Notes: generated by a model from the sequence alone, not told the origin. DNA of 45,000 nt from Prorocentrum cordatum (GCA_963575745.1 CAUYUJ010010380.1:405001-450000), one strand, 5' to 3'; positions 19,696 to 29,429 are shown, counted from the first letter of the stretch. Program-made: numbers and translations.

Positions 19696-22614
19696 ATGTC
19701 CAGGTTTGCTTACGCTTTGTCTGCCGAAGAAGACCACAAGCTGGACGACCTCCTGAACGCTATCTCCGAAAGAGCGCCCAACTGCGTGCCGTCGTGGCTC
19801 ATGTTCGACGGGCGCATCGTTGTCTGCCCTGGAGAATCGGCGGGGAACGTCGAAGCGTGTTTGGAAGTCGTCTTCGCAGAGTTTCATCGGCAGACCGAGG
19901 TGCGAGTAAAGGTGAAACCGTGGTTGATACGTTTGCCGTCTTTCGTCGCAACTTCCACTGCGCCGCGAACAGCGCCGTCGAGTGGCGTCGGCGCGTTGCG
20001 CCGAGTCGCAAGGGCCCCAGCGGCGCCGTTCTCAGGATGGATGGGTTCCATCATGGTAGAAGTGCAGGGTTCCACGAAGAGATTTTTACCGCTGCGCGCT
20101 GGGACGGGGGCCGCTATGAGTGGCGATTTCATGGTTGCTCGTGATTTCGCTTGCTGGGTCATGTTCAAACAGATGCCTTACCTCGGCAACATGAGAAATT
20201 GGCGATCTTTTGGCTCGTGGCTTCCTCGCGAAGTGATTGGATGCATCTATGTTGCATGCGCTATTCGTGGATTTCTGCCGGACCTTGTTGCGCCGATCTA
20301 CTATATAAATGGTTTGTTTATGATAAGTGGTATCCAGAAAAACAACCAACCCCTGGCCGCTTTCAGTCAGCATGTCTACATGGCCCGATGCTCCCACAAA
20401 TTCGTCGACACCTGCATGCAGGAGTGCCTGAGATCCATGGGGTACCCGGTTAAGATCTATGAGAGCGGGCCTCTAACGGAGGACGATGCGAATCGATTGT
20501 TGGCACCGTTCGGAGCTCGTCTCTGTCCTCGCCGCGTCAGCTCTGCTGACATTCTTGATATCGGCGATTATCTGCTCAGCTTCCGCGGCCATTGCGTGCA
20601 CGTGCGCATCGGTAGCAACGATGCAAATCTCTATGACGGATACATCGCGGTCTCCATTAGCGCGTGGCAAGCGAATCGGATCTTGAAGATTGAGGGAGCG
20701 CGCGTCGCCATCGTCGAGAGGAGTCTCTCCTCGGGTGCACTTCGCGCGGCGGCCCCGCCCGCACCTGGTGTGTACCCAGGGCGCATGAACAGTTTTTTCG
20801 TGGAGGTCTCCAATAGGATTGAACGATATCTCTCCGTTCGCAGTGACGGCAGCCCTTTGATCTTTTGCTTCGTGAAGGCAGAGGATTTTGCGGCGTGGAT
20901 CACGGCGACTCAGGTACCCCATGTACAATCGGCGCAGACACTAATCGCAATGAGGTCGGCCCTGCCGCCCGCGGTGATTGGCCATGCGCTCATCCAATTG
21001 TCTGTGGATGGATCGCTGGGGGACGCTTTAGCCGGAGTGAATTTCCTGCAAGGCATATTCCGTCTGGCAGATCTTCCGGAGATATCAAACGATCTCTTTT
21101 TCTTCGACGCCGACAGGTATATGGAGCGGGAGAACCACAATTTTGTTGACACTTGTTTGCGCGAGTGTCTGCGCTCGTGCGGATTCACTGTGCCCATCGA
21201 AGAATCCGGTCCTCTTCGGCTGGAAGACGGCAATCGCCTTCTGGTGCCGTTTGGAAAGCAGATGCTCCCGATCCATTTCGCATCTGACGCGGGCGGAGAC
21301 CACGTGCTTTCCATTCGTGGCCACGCTGTTCATTTAAGATTAACTGCCGGCGATGCTACGATTCTCAACGGTTTTCGAGGCATTGTTCTTCCTCGCGGGC
21401 ACGGAGCCAGGATTCTGGCTGCGCGATGTTGCGACTTCGCCGTGATCGCCCCCTTGAACATTGAGAAGGCCTACATGTTTGTTGCGTGCCTTCGAATGGG
21501 AGTGGCGGGGCCACCAGGAGATTGCTTCTTATTCAATGTGGGCCCTCATCTTGTTCGTATGAACCATGCATTTTCTGCTACCTGCATGGTCGACGCCATC
21601 AATAGTGCGGGTTACGCCGCGCCGTACGTTGCAGACGGGCTTCTCGACGGCGACAGCATGCTGCCTCCGTTCAACATGTGTTTCAGACCACTGGAGAGAG
21701 GCAGCCCTGCCGACGGCGACTACGTGCTGCTCATGGAGTTCCACTTCGCTCACCTGCGCCTCAACGAGCAGCTGGCCTTTTGGCATAATGGTGCGTGCAG
21801 TCTTCTGGTGCCCAGGGCACTTGGTGTGAAGTTGCTCCTTCTTCAATGCGTGAGAGCAGCGCGCGTTTCGGCGCGGCAGCAGCCGGGGGAAGCGGACGAC
21901 GGCGCCGGCCCACGTTTCCCGCAAAATTTGGGAGGCCATTCGCGTGCAATGAAAAAGTCTGTCGTCAAGAAGCATGCCTCTCAACGCCAGCGGGAATGCA
22001 TGGCTAAGCATGCTCTGAAAAAGAGAGCAAATAGCAGATCCGCGCGAGGAAAAACTTCGCTGACGTCGGGGAAGCCCTCGCCGCAGAACGACGCCGTCAG
22101 GGGAGGTCGCTCGCAGCAGGCAAAAGAGGCGCCGGGCCAAAGTTATATCCCTGCGAAACATCGGCAAACGAAGGTTGCTCACCTCGCCAAGCAGCCGATC
22201 TCGCAGAGAATTGCAGTGGTCGATTTGGCTCGCCTGCCACCCTTAGTGGTGGCGCAGATTTTCGTCGACCTGGGCATTCTTCCTGATCTGAGTGGGACTT
22301 GCGCAGAATGCGGTTTCGGTGCGGTGAATTTATGCACGCGGCCCGGGCAGGGACATGCAACCTCGGTGGCCAGCTACGAGATCCCGCCCTTGGAGAACCC
22401 GGTTTGGCGTTGCGATTACTGGGCATGTCAGGGGAGATGCAATCTGGACCCCGACGGGCCGCTGTCGGAGCTGTTCCAGCAAGGACGGACGGTCATTCCG
22501 ATGTCCCTCTCAAATCCTCCACATCAACTGGCGGCGACATGGAAAAGTGGCGCGCTGCTTTTCCATTTCGCATTGATGCGGCCGATCGTTCGATATTCTC
22601 CTCAGGATCTGTGA
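19696..22614 (+). CDS. Fusion of TV-Pol C-terminus, two and a half papain-like modules and transposase zinc ribbon
   Basis: The longest intact frame, 972 codons; the ATG is only the first in the frame, which must continue from the polymerase upstream. Residues 1-78 look like the TV-Pol end: SRFAYALSAEEDHKL, the motif C-like VPSWLMFDGRIVV and VRVKVKPW. Residues 115-345 and 360-580 are two copies of a ~245-residue module; residues 590-720 keep only its C-terminal half. Putative triads are Cys240/His299/Asp314, Cys487/His543/Asn558 and Cys630/His683/Asn698, in settings such as FVDTCMQECLRS, GHCVHVRI and LYDG. Residues 748-840 are a Lys/Arg-rich linker. Residues 845-945 form a zinc ribbon (Cys869, Cys872, Cys906, Cys911) like that before ISXO2-type transposases. 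A 972-codon frame amid broken neighbours suggests recent decay or retained selection. Confidence 0.75.
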   Translation: MSRFAYALSAEEDHKLDDLLNAISERAPNCVPSWLMFDGRIVVCPGESAGNVEACLEVVFAEFHRQTEVRVKVKPWLIRLPSFVATSTAPRTAPSSGVGALRRVARAPAAPFSGWMGSIMVEVQGSTKRFLPLRAGTGAAMSGDFMVARDFACWVMFKQMPYLGNMRNWRSFGSWLPREVIGCIYVACAIRGFLPDLVAPIYYINGLFMISGIQKNNQPLAAFSQHVYMARCSHKFVDTCMQECLRSMGYPVKIYESGPLTEDDANRLLAPFGARLCPRRVSSADILDIGDYLLSFRGHCVHVRIGSNDANLYDGYIAVSISAWQANRILKIEGARVAIVERSLSSGALRAAAPPAPGVYPGRMNSFFVEVSNRIERYLSVRSDGSPLIFCFVKAEDFAAWITATQVPHVQSAQTLIAMRSALPPAVIGHALIQLSVDGSLGDALAGVNFLQGIFRLADLPEISNDLFFFDADRYMERENHNFVDTCLRECLRSCGFTVPIEESGPLRLEDGNRLLVPFGKQMLPIHFASDAGGDHVLSIRGHAVHLRLTAGDATILNGFRGIVLPRGHGARILAARCCDFAVIAPLNIEKAYMFVACLRMGVAGPPGDCFLFNVGPHLVRMNHAFSATCMVDAINSAGYAAPYVADGLLDGDSMLPPFNMCFRPLERGSPADGDYVLLMEFHFAHLRLNEQLAFWHNGACSLLVPRALGVKLLLLQCVRAARVSARQQPGEADDGAGPRFPQNLGGHSRAMKKSVVKKHASQRQRECMAKHALKKRANSRSARGKTSLTSGKPSPQNDAVRGGRSQQAKEAPGQSYIPAKHRQTKVAHLAKQPISQRIAVVDLARLPPLVVAQIFVDLGILPDLSGTCAECGFGAVNLCTRPGQGHATSVASYEIPPLENPVWRCDYWACQGRCNLDPDGPLSELFQQGRTVIPMSLSNPPHQLAATWKSGALLFHFALMRPIVRYSPQDL

Positions 22615-23635
22615 GCCCAGCGAGGACATTACTGGAGATAGCTCAAGTTCTTTCCACCCACGGCACCTCGTACGCTTCTTCGTATGAGTTGGCCGTGCAG
22701 ATTGGGATATCGCCGCAACCTGCAGAGCGCGTCTGCAGCGTCGCGCGGCAGATCTGCGCGTCCGCCGCGCAGGCCGAGCAGAATGCATTCAAATGGAAGC
22801 CGGGTCCTCTAGTGGAGGCGGACGAGGCATCCATGCGACATGCTTAGCATTTCTCAGCTCGCGGCATCAAGCAATCGACAGCGCTCGCTGCTCGTCGGGG
22901 CGAGGGGGCCGAGCGATCTTGAACGCATCTGCAATTGCGAGGAGTTAGTTATTCTTGGTGATACCATCGGCTTCGGGAGATGATCGCGCGATCGGGCGTT
23001 CGATAGCGGCGTTGCGCCGAGGAGAGTTTCCCGAGTTGCCTGCCAGAAGCCGTGCACGGAGGAACCCTGTGGGGCGCGCCCCTTCGGGTATTATCGCCTT
23101 CTTCGCAGGAGATTCATGTGCGTGCGCCCTCGCGGTCGTCGGGATCTCGCCACGTTCTTCGAGCTGCCCGATCGCGCGTGCGAGGCGGGCGCCAGCGGTT
23201 GTCAGCTCAACGGAGAAGAATGTGGCGAGATTTTGTCTTGGCTTCTTGTTCCGGGCCACTTCGTGCTGCTCGCAGACGGCGCCCGCGCCAACCAGTCCGC
23301 CGCGCCGCCGAGCCGAGCATCCCACCACACAGTGGACAACAAGCCGCCCGGCTACAACCAGACGAGGTACAAGGAAATTCGGTTTCAAGATTAAGTTTTA
23401 CAATAATTTCAAAAGAAACATTGAAGGCAACGAAGAAAAAAACAATAACAGAAACTTGCCTTCTTTTGAGGAACATTACCAGCACCTCAAGCTGTCCCAT
23501 GGCATTGTCTCGCATGACGCCGAGCAGTGGGCGACGCAGGGTTCGGTGCGCTTTATCATGCCCAACGGCAAGGTCAGGATGATCTCCCTCAAGAAGGGCA
23601 GTCAGATTGTCGATGGTCTGTGGTGGGTGCCATAG
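22590..23635 (+). pseudogene. ISXO2-like (IS1595-type) DDE transposase, remainder in several frames
   Basis: Continues the zinc ribbon after a frameshift near 22590. Frame 0 (22590-22847) gives a helix-turn-helix-like SSYELAVQIGISPQPAERV and then GPLVEADEASMRHA, matching the first catalytic Asp (VEVDE-like), before a TAG. Frame 1 (about 23050-23394) has FFELPDRACEAGA, GCQLNGEECGEIL and LLVPGHFVLLADGARAN, where the Asp in ADGA is the second catalytic site. Frame 2 (about 23440-23635) gives LKLSHGIVSHDAEQW and KKGSQIVDGLWWV, the tail where family members usually have an Asn or Glu; here Asp fills it. An A-rich segment (23390-23440) between the last two parts may be an intron. Region 22850-23050 could not be placed. 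ISXO2-type enzymes cut and paste DNA in the nucleus. Confidence 0.6.
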
Positions 23636-23639
23636 CTGT

Positions 23640-24720
23640 TGGGGTAATAACATATGTCCGCTCTCTCCCCCCTCCAATAAATCAAACAGATTCAAAGGCG
23701 ATTCGATTTTATACGACCGATTGCATTTCTGTTTTCTCATGCCGTTTTCGTGGAAGTCATTCCATTGACGCAACGCAGCTGAGGCCGGAGATGCGGTCAT
23801 CAATCCCAGACGCAGTGCATTCGAAGGACTGAGAGAGATGCCGCGGATACATCTGGTCGTGGATCTGGAAGATGCGCCGTGCTGGAAAGGGCAGCGTAGT
23901 AAATTGGCATGCGTTGTTTAAATGTTTGTTAGTGTTATTGCAAACATCCAAGCATGTGGTTTGCTAGGAATTACGTTGACAGTGCGTTCGCGCGTGTAAA
24001 TATATAATGACACCTGAGGACGCCGTCGTGGAGTTTGGCAAGACAATCGCGAGCATGCGCTCGTCGCAGTGAGCGGATTATCTAACGTAGCCGCTCTGGT
24101 TGCTTGCGCCGGCAATCTTCCGAGTCAGTGCGCTTCGCGGGCGCGCTGCAACAACATATGTCGCCATCATCGCTGTTTCCTTGCACTTGGAAAGACAGCT
24201 GTTTATGCTGAGGAACAACGAATGGACACTTCGGGCTTGTATCTTGGGCAATCCGCAAGACAGTTATGCGCGGCACTAGAAACTCGCAAATTTACTCTAT
24301 CATTGGCCATTCCCTTCCAATTCGCAATTGTTTCGAGGACAGAGCAAACTGGCATAGGACGCCACAGAACAATACGGGACACCGCAGGACGCCGGAGAAC
24401 TATTAATAAAACACAAAAGAAACAGCGGCGACGAGGCGGTGACGGGGCGGCGACAGCGGCAACTTAATCACCAAATTCGATAAACAGGTCCGAACGTCAG
24501 GCGGCGACGAAACGATAACGGTGACAATGAGCAACCATAGCAACCAAGACGCGGGGACGACGGGCGACGACGGGGCGGCGACGGCGGAAACACATCCGCC
24601 AAAGCGAACAACAGTTCAATTTCTGTAGAAAACAATTAAGAAATTTGAAGTGCAGACGCTGTTTGGGAATCTATATTAAAAAGCGTGGGTTCTTGTTATT
24701 CTCTTTGGAAGGAACCGCAG
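23640..24720. other. No supported gene; right flank of the element
   Basis: About 1.1 kb with no coherent frame. Degenerate GGCGACGACGG-type repeats lie at about 24420-24590, and GGACGCC/GGACACC echoes at 24355-24400. If the composite element has a right terminus it should lie here, but I see no clear match to the region around 13.6-14.1 kb. Confidence 0.35.
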
Positions 24721-25079
24721 CGCGGAAGCTAAACGCCTCCTTCGCTGTCTGCCTCGTAAAGGATTTGGAAACAAACTGTCCTGAGCAAGTGTTCTAGTAA
24801 TACATTTATATGTTGAGGCACACTGCGACTTGATTCCAATGATATCGGGTGCATGTTGCGTGTGCGCGTGCGTGTACACAGCGTTCGTTTCTTGATCCCT
24901 GGGCGGGTAAATGTGCGGCCGCTTTTTGCGCCAACATGTGCGGGCATGTGCGGCGGCATGTGCGTGCATGTTCTGCGCTTGTGCGGTTCGTTTGGATTGA
25001 GAGTTCTATCGTGAACGTCGTGCACACGCATATGAAGCGGATTTTTACGCTGCTTTGATAGACTCTTCGCAGTCTTCCG

Positions 25080-25660
25080 GAGGAAGGAGAGGGGAGAGCG
25101 GAAAGGGAAGGGCGGACGGCGAGAAGAGTAAGAGGAGGACTGACGCCCGGTCCGGGTGCCAGCCGTGCCCGCGCCGCTGCGGCGGAGTCACTGGAGAGTG
25201 CTGGGGAGAGGGAGCAGGACACGGCGGAAGGGAAGGGCGGACGGCGAGAAGAGGAAGGGGGGGAGGCAAGGCCCGGCTGGGCTGCCGGGCGTGCCCGCGC
25301 CGCTGCGGCGGAGTCACCAGACATTGCCAGGGGGGAGAGGGGGAGAGGAGAACGGAAGAGAGGGGGAGGGCGACACGGAAGAGGAGCGGGAGGAGGAGGA
25401 GGAAGAGCAGGAGAAGGAGAACGACGACGAGCAGGAGGAAAGGCAAAGTGACGAGAAAGAGTGAGGAGGAGGAGGAGGGAAGGATGAGGAGGAAGAGGAG
25501 GGGGAGGGTGAGGAGGATGAGGAGGCGGAGGAGGAGCATGAGGACGAGGAGGAGGAGGAGCAGCATAATGAAAATGAGGAGGAGGAGGAGGAGGAGGAGA
25601 AGGATCATGAGGTACAGGAGGATCAGGAGGAGGAGGAGGAGGTGAAATCTTCATTTTTGT
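25080..25660. repeat. 125-bp duplication followed by a GGA-rich purine tract
   Basis: GGCGGACGGCGAGAAGAG followed about 50 bases later by GTGCCCGCGCCGCTGCGGCG and GGAGTCAC occurs twice (from 25111 and 25236). From about 25320 the sequence is almost pure purine (GAGGAGGAG) to about 25645. The long Arg/Glu or Pro/Ser frames are artefacts. Confidence 0.75.
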
Positions 25661-25689
25661 GCAGATCACCTCAAAAACAAAGGTTTCGC

Positions 25690-26665
25690 TTAGGATATCA
25701 AGCAAAAAGTGATGATGGAAAGCTGGCTTTCTGAGGATGTCTCAAGCGAAACTTTGATTGTTGGAGAATCCTTTGGATTTTCATTTCTGGGGGAAATCCG
25801 ACGGCCCCAGAAAATCCGGCGAACAAAAAAAAAAAAAATCCGGTGGATTTTCAAAACAACAAGATTTCGCTTGAGACACCCTCCAAACTTTCACTTTTCC
25901 CCTATTGGTTTTTGCCCGATGTCTCAAGCGAAACCTTGATTTTCAATAAGGTTAAATCTAAAAACAAATGGTTTCTTTCTGGGGCCGTCGGATTTCCCCA
26001 AAAATGAAAATCCAAAGAATTATCAAATAATCAAGGTTTCGCTTGAGGCATCCTCAGAAAAGTAGCCTGCCACCATCATTTTTTGAAAGATGTCTCAAGC
26101 GAAACCTTGGTTTTTGACCTTAATCTTATTGAAAATCAAGGTTTCGCTTGAGACATCGGGCAAAATCAATAGGGGAAAAGTGAAACTTTGGAGGGTGTCT
26201 CAAGCGAAACCTTGATTTTTTGAAAATCCAATGGATTTTTTTTTTTTCGCCGGACTTTCTCGGGCCGTCTGATTCCTCCAGAAATGAAAAACCAAAGGAT
26301 TATCAAATAATCAAGGTTTCGCTTGAGACATCCTCAGAAAAGTAGCCTTCCAACATCACTTTTTGACAGATGTCTCATGCGGAACCTTGATTTTTGACCT
26401 TAATCTTATTGAAAATCAAGGTTTGGCTTGAGACATCGGGCAACAACCAATAGGGGAACATGAAAGTTTGGAGGGTGTCTCAAGCGAAACCCCTTTTTTT
26501 TGAAAATCCAATGGCTTTTTTTTTGTTTTTCCGCCGGACTTTCTCGGGCCGTCGGATTCCTCCAGAAAATAAAAATCCAAAGGATTCTCCAATAATCAAG
26601 ATTTCGCTTGAGACATCCTTAACAGCAGCCTTCCACCATTACTTTTTGGCAAATGTCTCAGGCGA
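25690..26665. repeat. Foldback repeat: one inverted and two direct ~270-bp copies
   Basis: A ~265-base block at about 25690-25960 is repeated in reverse complement at about 26110-26375, and again in that second orientation about 280 bases on (26395-26660). Each block carries TCTCAAGCGAAACCTTGAT or its complement three or four times; at least ten copies occur in all. The core TCAAGGTTTCGCTTGA is itself a hairpin with 5-bp arms and a GTTTCG loop. Other shared parts are an A/T run next to CGCCGGA, and CCAATAGGGGAAAAGTGAAA. The first two copies form a large inverted repeat with a ~150-base centre. No coding potential. Confidence 0.85.
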
Positions 26666-26765
26666 AATCTTGTTTCCCGCTTTTATCAACTTGCATGTTT
26701 CTGGTAGTTTCAATTAATTTGTTTGATTTCTACGGAATCTGTGTTAAAAACTGAAAATCGTGGTT

Positions 26766-26812
26766 ATCAAAAAAACGATGAAACCGTCCAAACCTTTATA
26801 CAGGCTCCAGTC
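26766..26812 (-). repeat. Dispersed AGCCTGTATAAAGG motif, copy 2
   Basis: On the minus strand this reads AGCCTGTATAAAGGTTTGGA then CGGTTTCATCG, the counterpart of 9466-9512. A GGA tract (26815-26843) lies against its 5' side, so both copies border trinucleotide purine/pyrimidine repeats. Confidence 0.6.
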
Positions 26813-26843
26813 GGAAGAGGAGGAGGAGGAGGAGGAAGAAGGG

Positions 26844-27261
26844 GGAGGCCTGTGCAATCTGTGCATCAGTTCTCGACGGCGTGCGCAACATATCATGCCG
26901 AGGCAGACAGGCATCGGGCCGCCTGCGCTGCAGAGGCGGGCGGCCTCCGCGCACCTTCGCGCCTCGGACGGCGCGACAAAGCAACGCGCGCGACGCGACG
27001 CGACGCCATGCCTTCGTGCTTGCGACGCGGTTCCTTGAGGCTTCTGGGGAAAAACGCATCTAGATGCCAGAATGCGAACCACATGGCGCCATGATCTTCG
27101 AGCACCTGTAGGCCGGAGACGGAGCCTCAAGTCCGAGGGTGCTAGCGAAAGCCAGGGCGCAAATCTGATTGCGCAGCCTGGGGCTCTTCAGTGCCCGCAA
27201 GTTTGATTGCGCAGCCCGCGTGGTGCCCCGCAGCGTCTAGGACAAGAAATCCTGCCTCTCG
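26844..27261. other. No supported gene
   Basis: GC-rich mixed sequence; frames are Arg/Ala-rich shadows. GATTGCGCAGCC occurs twice (27168 and 27203), and this stretch may be the 3' flank of the PPR relic. Confidence 0.4.
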
Positions 27262-28146
27262 CTAGCCGTCTCGCGCGGCGTCTGCCTGTTTCGCTTGCGC
27301 CACGTCCGCCATCAACCTGCTTGCCGACAGCTTCCAATCGACCGCCTTGAGTGCTCCGGTCAGAAGGTCGTGCGTGTTCATGCAGACTGGCACGCTCGCC
27401 TGAACCATGTTTATGTACAGTGCCACGGCGCACTTAGTGCTCAAATGTTGAATGCGCGAGCATTTTGCGTGGTGGTATGCGTAGCGACCGGGCGCCAAAC
27501 GCTGCTCGCGCATCTTCTCAAGGAGGGCGACGGCTTCCTCGTGTAAGAAAGCGGACGTGCCGATTTTGATCATGATGCCGAAGGGCTTTGCGTTGGGCAC
27601 CAACTCGCGGTCGGCCATGCGATTGAACCGCTTTCGGGCCTCGTTGCCCATGCTGAGCTGAGAACAAGCACCCAACGCTGCATTATACTGTCCGGTGAGG
27701 ACTAAGTCCACGTCGTTCTATTTCTTTGAAAACTTCGAATGCGAATTCTGGTTCGGGTCGCTCGTTGACCAGAAAGATGACACCATGTGCCCATCTGCTG
27801 AGGATGATGCCTGCGCTCCTTATCTTCAGGAAATACTCAAAGACGCTCTGCAGAAAATCATTCTTCCACGCCAGAAACAAACAGTTCTGCATAGAAAGCG
27901 ACGGTGTGTTCCCACGAGCTTTAACTAAGCCGAAAAGCCCAGTCTGCCTTTCCGCATGCGCTTGTTATTTTTACTTGTCAACGACAAACTTGGATACTTT
28001 CTGGGATACGGCCTTAGTAATGAGATGCGCCTTGGGCACAGCCCCTCTCTTCAACACCTGGTCGAACAATTTCAAAGCTGAATCGCCGTGTCCGAGTCTG
28101 ATGCAGGCATGCAGCACCTGCAAAACAGGCGTGCGCCACCTCCTAA
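27262..28146 (-). pseudogene. Pentatricopeptide repeat (PPR) protein relic
   Basis: Read on the minus strand. About 28146-27971 gives VLHACIRLGHGDSALKLFDQ and VLKRGAVPKAHLITK, a typical PPR helix pair, then two in-frame TAA codons (27971 and 27965). The same frame resumes to 27683 with SVFEYFLKIRSAGI and EFAFEVFKEIERRGLSP. A frameshift near 27705 leads to the last frame (to 27262) with YNAALGACSQLSMGNEARK, NRMADRELVPNAKPFG and VALLEKMREQRLAPG. At least four to five 35-residue repeats are present. PPR proteins bind RNA, mostly in plastids and mitochondria, and are numerous in plants and many protists. No targeting peptide is in view because the 5' end is lost or unrecognised. The stops could be introns, but the breaks make a pseudogene more likely. 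Confidence 0.7.
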
Positions 28147-28149
28147 ACT

Positions 28150-28945
28150 TTTGAACTTTCGTGGGTCACGCCCTTTGTCTGCGCGCAGTCGATGATATGC
28201 ATGTCCGATTCCATTCGCCAATTTCGCTGCCGAACTGATTCCTTGAATCCTCGAAGTTGCCATGGCCATCACGCGGTTTCTTCGATGGCGCTCGAGCCTG
28301 GGAGGGCCTCAACTCAGACATGCTTTCGTCGGTCATCGGCGTCTTGTCAAACAAAAACCGTTCCACATTTATGATGCATTCAGTTCTTCTTTCGCTGCGC
28401 CACCGAACAAATATGCCAGACCTGCAACCCACAAACAACATATCGATCTTACACTTTATGCCTTCCTCGATGGCAAACGGAAGCGTGGGCGCCTGCCTTG
28501 GCGCTGAAAAAAAAAACAAATTGAAACGCCCCGATGCATGCGTCTGGTCGGCAGGCGGCAAATCCTCCCGGTTCCTTATGCAAGATTTGTTGCGCCCTCG
28601 TGGGCAGCATTGTTCTTTGACTTCCTCGACGCATGTTCGGTGCTGCAAGCGCGCTCGCGGCTCGCTGGCTCCGCGCGTAATAATTTAAGAGGGGGCCGGG
28701 CCCGACCGGCAGCTTCGCCCTGAGCGAAGCCCAACTCCAGCTCTGTTGTGCCGTAGTAGCGATAGTCCCAGTCGGAGGTCGTCGCGGGAACGACGGGACA
28801 TCTCAAGCGAAGATGTTTTCTGTCTCGATGGCAAGTCGCGCGCCTTGCGATGAGGCACGGCCACGCGTTGCCGGCCGGCCGCGTGGGCCCCAGCGGCCAG
28901 GGGCAAACGCTCGCTATCTCTCGCCCTTGTTCCAGCTCGCTTTAG
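28150..28945. other. No supported gene; possible 5' flank of the PPR relic
   Basis: Short frames on both strands. A minus-strand frame over 28166-28648 is open but has no recognisable repeat. It may hold decayed upstream exons. Confidence 0.35.
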
Positions 28946-28947
28946 AG

Positions 28948-28949
<2 letters not shown>

Positions 28950-29036
<87 letters not shown>
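28950..29036. repeat. (GT)n microsatellite, about 43 units
   Basis: An uninterrupted GT run ending in GGGGGGGCG. A short (TG)n run also lies at 38340-38353. Confidence 0.95.
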
Positions 29037-29038
<2 letters not shown>

Positions 29039-29429
29039 GGGGCGTGGGGCGAAGCGTGAGGCCGCCACCGCTACGCAGTAAACTCTACATGTGCAAAGGG
29101 CAACAAAAGGCGGGATCGCGAGGGAGGTGAACCCGCGAGCAAGTGCCCTTGCGCGCAAATTGCCTTGCGAGCAAATTTAGGGGGCAAACAAACCTACCTC
29201 GCTTTTGACCACCCTTGCTTCCAAGAGGTGCCAAGCGATGCCAAACTACGGCCTGTACTGGCCAGGCCGCTTGACGAGGAGGGAGGCGCGTGGTATGACT
29301 TGGTTTTGCCTGGAAGCGAAAGCGGGGGGGGCAATTCACGCTCTGAAAATTGCTGTATAAACGACTGCCACTCAAGCGGCCTCAGACGATGTTGTCTGAC
29401 CGGCCCGGCGCGGAGCATGGCGATTTTAA

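Larger units (their letters stand above)
15605..23638 (+). mobile_element. Composite replicative element: S3 helicase, TV-Pol-like polymerase, papain-like repeats, ISXO2-like transposase
   Basis: About 8 kb on one strand with no gaps between coding segments. In order: papain-like Cys-His domain, D5/P4-like superfamily 3 helicase, TV-Pol-like polymerase, two and a half papain-like modules, zinc ribbon, ISXO2-like transposase. TV-Pol and S3 helicase together are known from virophages, polinton-like viruses and related transposons; ISXO2/IS1595-like transposases are a separate DDE family. Finding all in one head-to-tail run, with polymerase tail and transposase zinc ribbon in the same frame, indicates one genetic unit. 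Several lesions (stops at 17805 and 19595, frameshifts near 16840, 18645, 18940, 19690 and 22590) show this copy is probably inactive. The ends are not defined: I found no terminal repeats by eye, and the left end may reach about 14,140. Confidence 0.65.

Noticed and set aside
15605-23638. Polinton or virophage with capsid genes
   Set aside because: No major or minor capsid, packaging ATPase or retroviral-type integrase was seen among the frames; only replication, protease-like and transposase domains are visible.
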